NCBI GenBank assembly: GCA_046330415.1
Contig: JAXLSW010000011.1
Location: 1 to 64,000 of the forward strand
Source: RHKX01 sp046330415
Lineage (GTDB): Bacteria > Actinomycetota > Thermoleophilia > Solirubrobacterales > 70-9
Reading direction: 5' to 3'
Length of the DNA stretch: 64,000 bases
A model generated the notes under the pieces. That model saw only the letters and a program-made list of their open reading frames with translations. It was not told the DNA's origin and did no database searches. Below are positions 34,045 through 42,212 of the stretch, piece after piece; position 1 is the stretch's first letter; each line of letters starts with the position of its first letter. A program made the position numbers and the translations under genes.

Positions 34045-34896
34045 CTATGGGAGCCGCAGGACCCGCGCGGTCATGCGGTCGTGGAGGCCGGCAGGAAGCA
34101 GGCGCTTTGCCGCCGTCATGGCGTAGGCGTCGCGGCCGACGAGGTAGCGGGCACGAGGGCGGCGGGCGGTGAGGGCGCGCTCGACGACCGCCGCGGCGTG
34201 CTCCGCCGGGATGCCGCGCTTGCCCGTCTCGGCGGCCGCACGCGCGGTCGCCTCCAGCGCCTTCCCGTAGAGCTCGACCGCCTCGGGGCCGAGCTCCTCA
34301 CGGAGCTCCGCGAAGATCTGCGTGCCGCTCTCCCAGATCTCGGTCGCGACGCTTCCCGGCTCGATGGCGATCGTCCTGATCCCCCACGGCCGCAGCTCCA
34401 CCCGCAGGCAGTCGCTGACCGCCTCGAGCGCGTACTTGGAGGCGCAGTAGGGCCCGAAGAACGGCGTCGCGACGAGCCCACCGACCGAGGTGACGTTGAC
34501 GATCCGCCCCTTCGTCTTGCGCAGGGAGGGGACCAGCGCCTGGGTCATCGCGACGTGCCCGACGAAGTTGACCTCGAACTGGCGGCGCATGTCCTGCAGC
34601 GGCATCAGCTCGAGCGGCCCGACGTGGGCGGCGCCCGCGTTGTTGACCAACCCGTGCACACCTCCCGGGCATTCCTTCTCGACCCGTTCACGGCAGAGGT
34701 CGATGGAGGCGGAGTCGGTGACGTCGACGATCACCGGCTGCAGGCGGTCGCTTCCAGCGGCGGCGATCGACTCGGCGTCGTCCTCCTTGCGCACGCCCGC
34801 GAAGACGCGCCAGCCGGCGGCGTCGAGGCGGAGCGCGGAGGCGCGCCCGATCCCGGTCGAGCAACCGGTGATGAGGACGGTGCGGCCGGAGCTCAC
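34045..34896 (-). CDS. SDR family oxidoreductase
   Basis: 283 residues of classical short-chain dehydrogenases. NAD(P)-binding TGCSTGIG at about 10-17, structural NNAG near residue 85, catalytic Ser in TSVGG and Y-x-x-x-K as YCASK near 150. A C-terminal extension RYLVGRDAYAMTAAKRLLP is common in this subgroup. GTG start overlaps the bioA stop by 4 nt, so it is the last gene of the bioA transcript. Its substrate is unknown; a pimelate-related role is only suggested by position. Confidence 0.88.
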   Translation of the reverse strand: MSSGRTVLITGCSTGIGRASALRLDAAGWRVFAGVRKEDDAESIAAAGSDRLQPVIVDVTDSASIDLCRERVEKECPGGVHGLVNNAGAAHVGPLELMPLQDMRRQFEVNFVGHVAMTQALVPSLRKTKGRIVNVTSVGGLVATPFFGPYCASKYALEAVSDCLRVELRPWGIRTIAIEPGSVATEIWESGTQIFAELREELGPEAVELYGKALEATARAAAETGKRGIPAEHAAAVVERALTARRPRARYLVGRDAYAMTAAKRLLPAGLHDRMTARVLRLP

Positions 34897-36251
34897 GCGG
34901 CGTCGCGTCGCTGGGCGCCCGATTGGGGAGCGCCGCGCTCCTCGTGGATCGCCGCAAGGTCGGCTGGATGGGCGCCTGCGACGGCCGCGCGGATCGAGTC
35001 GGCGGTGATCTCGACGAGTCGCGTGAGGTCGGCGTGGCTGATCGCCAGCGGCGGCATCAGCACGACGGTGTCCCCGAGCGGCCGCACGATCGCCCCCCGT
35101 CTGCGCGCCTCGAGCGTCACCCGATGGCCCATGCGCATGCTCGGTTCGTGCTCGCCGAGGTCGATCCCGACCATCAGGCCGCGGCCGCGCACCTCGGCGA
35201 CCTCGTCCATGGCGGCGACGTCCGCGAGCAGCTCATGCAGCAGCCGGATCTTCGGCTGGATCCGCAGCAACGTGCGCTCGCTCTCGAAGACGTCGAGGCT
35301 CGCGATCGCGGCCGCGCAGGCCAGCGGGTTACCGGTGAACGTGTGGCCGTGGAAGAACGTGCGGTACTCCTGGTGCTCACCGAGGAAGCCCTCGTAGATC
35401 CGCTCCGTCGTCAGCGTCGCCGCGAGCGGCATGTAGCCGTTGGTGAGCCCCTTGCCGAGGCAGAGGAGGTCGGGCGAGATCCGCTCCTGCTCACAGGCGA
35501 ACATCGTCCCGGTGCGACCGAAGCCGGTCGCGACCTCGTCGGCGATGAGCAGGACATCGTGGGCGTCGCAGAGCTCGCGCACGCGCCGCAGGTAGCCGGG
35601 CGGCTGCACCAGGATCCCGCCGGCGCCCTGCACGAGCGGCTCGACGATGACCGCGGCGATCTCCTCGCCGTGGCTCTCGAGCACCGCCTCGAGCGCGGGA
35701 CCGTCCCCCGCGGGAACGCAGTGCTTCTGGAACAGCAACGGCCCGTAGGCGCCGTGGAAGAGGTCGATCCCACCGAGTGAGACGGCCCCGATCGTGTCCC
35801 CGTGGTAGCCCTCGGCTAGCCCGACGAAGGAGGTCCGCCGCGCGTGCTGGCCGCCGCGCTGGCGCCAGTACTGGAAGGCCATCTTCAGCGCGATCTCGGT
35901 GGCGGTCGAGCCGGCGTCCGAGTAGAAGACGCGGTTCAGGCCGGGCGGCGCGATCTCCACCAGGCGGTCGGCGAGCTCAGCGGCGGGCGCGTGGGTGAGC
36001 CCGAGCATCGTCGAGTGGGCGACGCGGTCGAGCTGCTCCTTGATCGCGGCGTCGATGTCGGGATGGCGATGGCCGTGGACGTTGCACCACAAAGACGAAG
36101 TGCCGTCGATGTAGCGGTTGCCGTCGACGTCGATCAGGTCGGTTCCCTCGGCGCTCTCGACGACGACGGGATCCTCCTCCACCCATCCGCGCTGCTGCGT
36201 GAATGGGTGCCAGAGGTGCTCGTGGTCGAGCTCGGCGACGTTCCTGCTCAT
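34893..36251 (-). CDS. bioA: adenosylmethionine--8-amino-7-oxononanoate transaminase
   Basis: PLP enzyme that makes 7,8-diaminopelargonate in biotin synthesis, using SAM as amino donor. It has 452 residues, usual length. It opens with LWHPFTQQRGW (substrate-binding N-terminus typical of BioA), carries YHGDTIGAVSLGG, LIADEVATGFGRTG (PLP Asp) and CLGKGLTNGYMPLAAT with the PLP-binding lysine. ATG start. It overlaps the SDR gene downstream and is separated from bioD by a hairpin repeat. Confidence 0.95.
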   Translation of the reverse strand: MSRNVAELDHEHLWHPFTQQRGWVEEDPVVVESAEGTDLIDVDGNRYIDGTSSLWCNVHGHRHPDIDAAIKEQLDRVAHSTMLGLTHAPAAELADRLVEIAPPGLNRVFYSDAGSTATEIALKMAFQYWRQRGGQHARRTSFVGLAEGYHGDTIGAVSLGGIDLFHGAYGPLLFQKHCVPAGDGPALEAVLESHGEEIAAVIVEPLVQGAGGILVQPPGYLRRVRELCDAHDVLLIADEVATGFGRTGTMFACEQERISPDLLCLGKGLTNGYMPLAATLTTERIYEGFLGEHQEYRTFFHGHTFTGNPLACAAAIASLDVFESERTLLRIQPKIRLLHELLADVAAMDEVAEVRGRGLMVGIDLGEHEPSMRMGHRVTLEARRRGAIVRPLGDTVVLMPPLAISHADLTRLVEITADSIRAAVAGAHPADLAAIHEERGAPQSGAQRRDAA

Positions 36252-36337
36252 CGTGGACGCAAACTAGGCCCGCCCGCGGTCGGAAGAGAGCACCCGTGCG
36301 CCCGCAAATTGCGCGTTTCCCTGTCCGCCGAGATGCC

Positions 36338-36385
36338 GAACGTCACTGAGTGCGCCCTATAGGGGGTGTTGAGTGACGTTCGGTG
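36338..36385. repeat. R5 nested palindrome inside bio cluster
   Basis: CCGAACGTCACT (36338-36349) and AGTGACGTTCGG (36374-36385) are exact 12-nt complements. The inner part has CGCCC/GGGGG around TATA. It lies between the bioD end and bioA start, so it could attenuate transcription between them. Confidence 0.7.
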
Positions 36386-36398
36386 GCGAGGGGGTGGC

Positions 36399-37049
36399 CT
36401 ACAGGAGCCCGAGGTCAGGCCAGGAGGCCTCGTCGGCGAGGTCGATCTTCGGCAGCGTCAGGACCTCGACGCCGCCGAGTTCGGCGATCGTCTCGCGGTT
36501 GGAGCGCTGCACCTTCGTCGGCCGCTTCGGCCAGCGGTTGAGGACGACGGCGCGGATGTCGAGCTCTGCTGTCCAGGCCGCCTCGATCGTCAGCAGCGTG
36601 TGGTTGATCGTGCCGAGGCCGGGGGGCGCGACGATCACCAGCGGCGCGCCAGGTCCGCGGCGAGGTTACGGATCAGGTACCCGGGCGCGAGCGGGACGAT
36701 GCCGCCGACGCCCTCGCAGATGAACGTGTCCGCTCCTCGCGGGCGGCAGCGGCCGCGGCCAGCAGCCGCTGCGGGTCGATTTCCTCGCCCTCCATCTCGG
36801 CGCCGAGGTGGGGGAGACGGGAGGCCCGTAGCGGTAGGGAGCGATGTCGTCGTCGCTCTGGGAGCTACCGACGCCCGCCGCAGCAGCGCGTGGTCGCTCT
36901 CGCCGCCGTCATCGAGGCCGGACACCGCGGGTTTGAACACCCGGACCCGCTCACCGCGTTCAGCAGCTGCGCGCGATGACCGCGGCGACGACGCTCTTGC
37001 CGACGTCGGTGCCGGTCCCGGTGACGAAGAAGCCGCGCGGGGAGCTCAC
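36399..37049 (-). pseudogene. bioD: dethiobiotin synthase, several frameshifts
   Basis: ATP-dependent ring closure to dethiobiotin. All the parts are there in different frames: FFVTGTGTDVGKSVVAAVIAR (P-loop), VRVFKPAVSGLDDGGESDHALLRRA, SQSDDDIAPYRYGPPVSPHL, TFICEGVGGIVPLAPGYLI and APPGLGTINHTLL with RSNRETI. The reading frame changes at about 36963-36978, 36868, 36810-36814, 36731-36735 and 36649. Four of these are healed by adding one G or C; the first needs two. The GTG start overlaps the bioF stop by 4 nt. The conserved remains argue against long-standing decay, so poor base calling is the more likely cause; a recent pseudogene cannot be excluded. Confidence 0.8.
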
Positions 37050-38305
37050 GCCCCGGGCTTCACCCCGGCGCCGATGCGCTCGGGCCGGCGGATCACCTGC
37101 AAGGCGCCGGGAGCGGGATCGGGCAGGTCGATCGACCACTCGCCGTTGGCGGAGACCGCGTCGACGGCATCAGCGATCACGCGAGCGGCCCGCCGCAGCT
37201 CGTCCTCGGTGTGGGTGGCCATCACCGTCAGCCGCAGTCGCGAGGTGCCCTCGGGAACGGTCGGCGGCCTGATCGCCTGCGCGTACACGCCCCCTTGCAG
37301 AGCCCGCGCGCACGCCGCGGTCGCGCGGTCGGGGTCGCCGATCGCGACGGGGATGATCTGCGCCCCCGAGCCACCCGGCTCGAGACCGTTCGCCGCGAGC
37401 GCCGCCCGCAGGGTGGAGGCGTTCGTGCGCAGCCTGTCGACGAGCTCGGGTTGCGTCTCGACCACCGCAAGCGCCGCCTCGGCGGCGGCCGCGGATGCGG
37501 GCGGCAGACCGGTCGAGAAGATCAGCGGTCGCGCCGTGTTGACGAGCAGCTCACGGATCTCGGCGCTCACGCAGGCGTAGGCGCCGTAGCTGCCGAGCGC
37601 CTTGCCGAGCGTGCCGACGAGGACGTCGACGCGACCCTCGAGGCCGGCTTCGGCGACCGAGCCCCGGCCGCCGGGACCGAGCGCGCCGACGGCGTGGGCG
37701 TCGTCGACCATCAGCATCGCCCCGTAGCGGTCGGCGAGCGTCCGCAGCCAGCCGAGCCGGGCGACGTCGCCGTCCATCGAGAAGAGCCCGTCGGTGACGA
37801 TCAGCGCCGCGCGGCCGCGGTTCTGCCCGAGCCCCCAGGCGAGGTGCTCGAGGTCGCGGTGGCGGTAGACGAAGGTCTCGGCGCCGGCGAGGCGGCAGCC
37901 GTCGATGATGCTCGCGTGGTTCAGCTCGTCGCTGAAGACGACCTGCCCGCGCTGCGCCAGCGCCGCGACGATGCCGGTGTTGGCGAGATAGCCCGAGCCG
38001 AAGAGCAGCGCCGCCTCGGTCCCGTGGAAGGCCGCCAACCGGCCCTCGAGCCGCTCGTGCGGCCGCATGTTCCCCGACACCAACCGCGAAGCCCCGCTCC
38101 CGGTTCCCCAGCGCTCCACCGCATCGATGGCCGCCGCGGTGACCGCCGGATGCGTGGTCAGCCCGAGGTAGTCGTTGCCGCAGAGCAGCAGCACGTCTTC
38201 CCCGTCGATCCGAATCCGCGCCCCTTGCGCCGATTCAACGGTTCGCATCCGCCGCAGGAGCCCCTTGTCCCGTATCTCCTCGAGACGATCGGCGGGGGTG
38301 GTCAT
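37046..38305 (-). CDS. bioF: 8-amino-7-oxononanoate synthase
   Basis: PLP enzyme that condenses pimeloyl-ACP/CoA with L-alanine. It has 419 residues (usual 380-400). GNDYLGLTTHP near the N-terminus, DELNHASIIDG, VDDAHAVGALGPGGRG and the PLP-binding K235 in LGTLGKALGSYGAY are all present. ATG start 1 nt after the bioB stop. The 4-nt overlap with bioD indicates coupled translation. Confidence 0.95.
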   Translation of the reverse strand: MTTPADRLEEIRDKGLLRRMRTVESAQGARIRIDGEDVLLLCGNDYLGLTTHPAVTAAAIDAVERWGTGSGASRLVSGNMRPHERLEGRLAAFHGTEAALLFGSGYLANTGIVAALAQRGQVVFSDELNHASIIDGCRLAGAETFVYRHRDLEHLAWGLGQNRGRAALIVTDGLFSMDGDVARLGWLRTLADRYGAMLMVDDAHAVGALGPGGRGSVAEAGLEGRVDVLVGTLGKALGSYGAYACVSAEIRELLVNTARPLIFSTGLPPASAAAAEAALAVVETQPELVDRLRTNASTLRAALAANGLEPGGSGAQIIPVAIGDPDRATAACARALQGGVYAQAIRPPTVPEGTSRLRLTVMATHTEDELRRAARVIADAVDAVSANGEWSIDLPDPAPGALQVIRRPERIGAGVKPGA

Positions 38306-38306
38306 G

Positions 38307-39446
38307 TCAGGCGACTTCCTTGCGAGCCGGCCTCGGGTAGGCGGGAACCCTGCCCTTCTTGGAGATCACCCGCAGCTGCGTCGAGGGATCCCAGAAGTCC
38401 GCCTCCTCCTGGGAATCGATGAGATCGTCGATCGGCGTCTTCGGGGCGTCACCCTCGAGCCAGCCGTCGCGGTTGTCGGGTCGCGGGTTGGCGCCGTTGT
38501 CGGGCTGGCGGGCCACGTTCAACCCGAGGTCGGTGAACATCTTGCGATCGTCGGCCGGCTCGGCGCCGAGCGTCGTCAGGAAGTTCCCCATCATCACCCC
38601 GTTCAGCCCCGCCTTGACCGCGAGCGGCTGCAGCTCGTGCAGGTTCTCCACGCGGCCGCCGCAGAGCCTGAACAGGGCGTCGGGGATGATCAGCCGGAAG
38701 ATCGCGATCCACTTGATGACATCCCAGGGATCCATCAGGTCGCGATCACCGAACTTGGTCCCGACGCGCGGGTTGAGCAGGTTGATCGGCACCGAGGTCG
38801 GGTTGATGTCGGCGAGCTCGAACGCCATCTCGACGCGCTGCTGTGGCGACTCCCCGAGGTTGAGGATGCCGCCGACGCAGGTCTCCAGACCCGCCTCGCG
38901 GACCGCGTCGATGGTCCGCATCCGGCCCTCGTACCTGACCGTCGTCGTCACCTCCTCGTAGTAGGAGCGCGCGGTCTCGACGTTGTGGTGGACGCGCTGG
39001 ATCCCGGCCTCGGCGAGCTGGGCGGCGCGGTCGCCGGAGATGTGGCCGACCGAGGCGCAGCGCTTCAGGTTCGTCTGCTCGGCGACCAGCCTCGCGCCCT
39101 CGAGGATCTTCGCGAAGTCCCGCTTCGACAGCCCCTGGCCCTGCGTGACCATGCAGAAGCGATGGGCGCCCGCCGCCTCGGCCGCCTTCGCGTGCTCGAG
39201 GATCTGCTCGGGTTCCATCATCGCGTGCATCGGCGTGTCCGCCTCCGCGTAGCGCGACTGCGCGCAGAAGCCGCAGTCCTCGGCGCAGCCGCCCGACTTG
39301 GCGTTGACCAGCGAGCACATGTCGGTCGAGTCGCCGAACTTCCCCTTGCGCACCTCCCAGGCGCGCTCGACCAGCTCCCCGATCTCCTCGTGGTCGGTCA
39401 GCGCCCCCAGCTCCATCGCTTCCTCGAATGTGATCAACGGTGCCAA
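38307..39446 (-). CDS. bioB: biotin synthase
   Basis: Radical-SAM enzyme that inserts sulfur into dethiobiotin. It has 379 residues (usual 320-350, with a C-terminal extension here). The 4Fe-4S ligands are C54-x3-C58-x2-C61 in SGGCAEDCGFCAQ; the YNHNVET-like VHHNVETARSYY and the INLLNPRVGT segments are conserved. TTG start with AGGAGG about 9 nt upstream. First gene of bioB-F-D; no BirA-type operator was recognised upstream. Confidence 0.95.
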   Translation of the reverse strand: MAPLITFEEAMELGALTDHEEIGELVERAWEVRKGKFGDSTDMCSLVNAKSGGCAEDCGFCAQSRYAEADTPMHAMMEPEQILEHAKAAEAAGAHRFCMVTQGQGLSKRDFAKILEGARLVAEQTNLKRCASVGHISGDRAAQLAEAGIQRVHHNVETARSYYEEVTTTVRYEGRMRTIDAVREAGLETCVGGILNLGESPQQRVEMAFELADINPTSVPINLLNPRVGTKFGDRDLMDPWDVIKWIAIFRLIIPDALFRLCGGRVENLHELQPLAVKAGLNGVMMGNFLTTLGAEPADDRKMFTDLGLNVARQPDNGANPRPDNRDGWLEGDAPKTPIDDLIDSQEEADFWDPSTQLRVISKKGRVPAYPRPARKEVA

Positions 39447-39586
39447 CGGGGCCGCCTCCTGGGTCTCGGCGCGCGCGTCCGCGCGGCCACTTGCTGCGGG
39501 AGCCGACTCTAGGAACCGCCGCGGACGCGAAGGGGTCGGACCCTTTAGGTTCGCTGCAGGCGGGGATGGGTACCCTCGACCGCCGA

Positions 39587-41173
39587 ATGCGTCGGCACCT
39601 GCTGATCCTGCTCGCCTGCGCGGGCCTCGTCGCCGCTGCGCTCGGCGCCTGCGGAAGCTCGGGGAACGATGACGGCGGTGGCGATGGCGGCAAGCACCGC
39701 GAACCGCGCCCCGAGCGCGTCTCCGCCAAGGACGCCGCGAGCAAGCCGAACGTGATCTTCATCTACACCGATGACCAGAACGTCTACGACTTCAAGCCCA
39801 AGTACATGCCGGAGACGTTCAAGCTCCTCAAGGACCAGGGCACGAACTTCAGCGACTACGTGGTCGCCACGCCGCTCTGCTGCCCCTCGCGCGCCCAGTA
39901 CATGACGGGCAACTACCCGCACAACAACGGCGTCTTCTCCAACCCCTCCGGCTATCGGAACCTGAAGGACAAGTTCAACACCCTGCCGGTGTGGATGCAC
40001 AACGCCGGCTATCGGACCGCGTGGGTCGGCAAGTACCTGCAGGGATACGACCGCTACGCCGAAAACGAGTTCGCGGCCGCGCCCGGGATCGACGACTGGC
40101 ACGCCACCTTCGAGCCCCGCTACTACGACTACGACATCGCCGACAACGGCGAGCGGGTGCGCAAGGGCGACCGCTCCCGCGACTACTACACGACCGTCGT
40201 CAACAAGCTCGCGGTCGACACCATCGACAACGCCGCGAAGCAGAAACGCCCGCTGTTCATGACCCTGAACAACCTCGGCCCCCACCACGGGTTCGGCCAT
40301 GGCGGCCGCTGCACCAACATCGTCCCCCCGGCTCCTCGCGACGTCGGCCTGTTCAAGAACGCCAAGGTCCCGCGGACCCCGAACTTCAACGAGGCGGACA
40401 CTTCCGACAAGCCCGAGGCCGTCGTGCCCTACCCGCCGCTGAAGCCGGCGCGGATCAAGAAGCTCGACCTCACCGCGGGCTGCCGGCAGGCCTCGCTCGC
40501 CTCCGTCGACCGCGGCGTCGCCGACATCTACGCGGCGGTGAAGAAGGCCGGTGAGCTCGACAACACCGTCTTCATGTTCACCTCCGACAACGGGATCCTC
40601 CAAGGACAGCATCGGATCGGTGGCAAGAACGTCCCCTACGAGGACGCCCTGCTGCAGCCGCTCGTGATCCTCGCGGGCAAGCAGGCCCTCGGCGGTCCGC
40701 AGGTCAGCGACGTCAGCGACTTGACGGCCAGCGTCGACCTCGCCCCGACCATCCTCGACTTCGCCGACGCGAAGCCCTGCGCCCGCCCCGGCAACTGCCG
40801 CAAGCTCGACGGCGCCTCGCTGATCCCGCTGATTCGCGGCGACAAGCCCAAGTCTCCGTTCAGCCCCGACCGCGACGTCCTCGTGCAGGGCGGCAAGGGA
40901 GGCACCGACTGCGGCTACTCCGGGATCCGCACGCCGGACGTCAACTTCACCATCCACGACACCTACAAGGGCGGCGAGTGCACGCGCGGAACCGGCGAGG
41001 AGCTCTACGACCTGACCGGGGAGCTCACCGGCAACGCCGACCCCTACGAGCTCGACAACCTGCTCTCACCGGTGACCCCGGGGCACGATTCGCCCGAGGT
41101 CAAGGCCGAGGTCAAGCGCCTGAACGCCCGTCTCGCCGAGCTCCAGGATTGCTCGGGCCGTTCCTGTCGCTAG
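39587..41173 (+). CDS. sulfatase, lipoprotein
   Basis: 528 residues from the ATG at 39587 (another in-frame ATG at 39566). A signal peptide with lipobox LGAC suggests a lipid-anchored extracellular enzyme. Sulfatase fold: YTDDQN near the start (metal ligands), C98 in CCPSR, which an FGE enzyme would oxidise to formylglycine, TLNNLGPHHGFGHG, and TSDNGILQGQHR. The cysteine-type motif needs formylglycine-generating enzyme; none is seen here. Its 3' end overlaps the convergent esterase by 62 nt. Confidence 0.9.
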   Translation: MRRHLLILLACAGLVAAALGACGSSGNDDGGGDGGKHREPRPERVSAKDAASKPNVIFIYTDDQNVYDFKPKYMPETFKLLKDQGTNFSDYVVATPLCCPSRAQYMTGNYPHNNGVFSNPSGYRNLKDKFNTLPVWMHNAGYRTAWVGKYLQGYDRYAENEFAAAPGIDDWHATFEPRYYDYDIADNGERVRKGDRSRDYYTTVVNKLAVDTIDNAAKQKRPLFMTLNNLGPHHGFGHGGRCTNIVPPAPRDVGLFKNAKVPRTPNFNEADTSDKPEAVVPYPPLKPARIKKLDLTAGCRQASLASVDRGVADIYAAVKKAGELDNTVFMFTSDNGILQGQHRIGGKNVPYEDALLQPLVILAGKQALGGPQVSDVSDLTASVDLAPTILDFADAKPCARPGNCRKLDGASLIPLIRGDKPKSPFSPDRDVLVQGGKGGTDCGYSGIRTPDVNFTIHDTYKGGECTRGTGEELYDLTGELTGNADPYELDNLLSPVTPGHDSPEVKAEVKRLNARLAELQDCSGRSCR

Positions 41174-42140
41174 CGCCCCCCCGGCCGCTCCCCTTCGACT
41201 CGCTCACCTCGTCGGCCTCCTCGCCGCACTTGCGCAGCACGTGCGCGTACCAGCCCAGGTACTCCTCCCAGTTGCCGTTCCAGTAGTCGCTGTCGTGCCC
41301 GCCGTCTCCCTGCTTGACGATCGGGAGCACCCCGCCCTCCCGCAGCGCGTCCTCGAATGCCTCGTCACCCTCCAGGAAGGGGTCGTCGTCGCCCGCGTCG
41401 AGCCACACCTTCATGTCCTCGAAGGGGCTCGGGTCCTCGCCGGCGATGGCGATGATGTCGTTGGCGTCGAAGTCGTCGGCGTCGTCGAAGGCGCCGTCGG
41501 CGGTCTCCCCGGCGTTCTCCCAGATCGCCGGTGAGTGCCCGGCGACCGCGCAGAACGTGTCGGGCTGCAGCCGGGCGAGGTCGTAGGCGCCGAAGCCGCC
41601 CATCGAGATCCCGCCGATCGCGATCTTGTCGGGGTCGATGTCGAAGCGCTCGATGAGCAGCGGGATCAGCTCGTCGAGCACGTAGGTGCCCCAGTCACCG
41701 CTGTCGCGGTCATGCCAGAAGGAGGCGTCGCCGCCGTCGGGGAACGCCATCACGGGAGCTCGCGTCTTGAGCTCGTTCAGCGCCTCGAACATCGGATCGA
41801 CGAGGTAGCTCGTCTCGTTCTCGCCGCGCCCGTGCAGGAAGACGACGAGCGAGCGGTCGTTGGCGGGCGCGCCCTTCGGCACGACGATCTTGACATCCAT
41901 CGTGCGGTCGAGGACCTCGCTGTCGATCTCCTTGGTGCGGATCGTCGCCCCGTAGGTGTCGCGCTGGGCGTCGTCGGCGAGCCACAGCCGGTCCACCGCG
42001 AGCGCGGCTGCGGCGACCAGCACCGCGGCGAGGATTCGCACGGCGAGCATGCGCCGGGAGTGGGGGGAACCATTCGGCGTGCCTTCCGGGGTCTCGGGGG
42101 CCTCCGGGGTCTCCGGGGTCGGCGCGTCAGGCTCGCTCAC
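41112..42140 (-). CDS. alpha/beta hydrolase (esterase D-like), membrane-anchored
   Basis: 342 residues. A Pro/Glu/Thr-rich N-terminus (1-25), a membrane segment (about 31-52), then an alpha/beta hydrolase domain. The nucleophile elbow is G-I-S-M-G (GGISMGGFGAYDLA) and VVFLHGRGENETSY forms the oxyanion region. An acidic insert is present. The C-terminal 25 residues are Gly/Arg/Asn-rich, extend past the domain and overlap the sulfatase 3' end. GTG start with TACCTT 7 nt upstream. Confidence 0.85.
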   Translation of the reverse strand: MSEPDAPTPETPEAPETPEGTPNGSPHSRRMLAVRILAAVLVAAAALAVDRLWLADDAQRDTYGATIRTKEIDSEVLDRTMDVKIVVPKGAPANDRSLVVFLHGRGENETSYLVDPMFEALNELKTRAPVMAFPDGGDASFWHDRDSGDWGTYVLDELIPLLIERFDIDPDKIAIGGISMGGFGAYDLARLQPDTFCAVAGHSPAIWENAGETADGAFDDADDFDANDIIAIAGEDPSPFEDMKVWLDAGDDDPFLEGDEAFEDALREGGVLPIVKQGDGGHDSDYWNGNWEEYLGWYAHVLRKCGEEADEVSESKGSGRGGASDRNGPSNPGARRDGRSGA

Positions 42141-42147
42141 GCACGCG

Positions 42148-42153
42148 AAGGTA
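42148..42153 (-). promoter_or_regulatory. -10 box for leaderless esterase mRNA
   Basis: TACCTT on the minus strand lies 7 nt before the GTG at 42140. Confidence 0.4.
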
Positions 42154-42183
42154 CTCCAGCGCCCTCGCGGAGCGGCCGCCTCC

Positions 42184-42211
42184 GTAAGAAGTAGTAAGTT
42201 CTACTTCCTAC
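42184..42211. promoter_or_regulatory. 28-bp AT-rich inverted repeat at acyl-CoA carboxylase start
   Basis: The left half GTAAGAAGTAGTAA pairs with the right half at 11 of 14 positions; the core GAAGTAG/CTACTTC is exact. It is far richer in A+T than the genome and ends 1 nt before the TTG start, overlapping the place of promoter and ribosome site. It looks like an operator for a TetR/GntR-type repressor of acyl-CoA metabolism. Confidence 0.65.
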
Positions 42212-42212
42212 T

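Noticed and set aside
39447..39586. Riboswitch or BirA operator upstream of bioB
   Set aside because: No long inverted repeat or known riboswitch layout was seen; only an SD before the TTG start.
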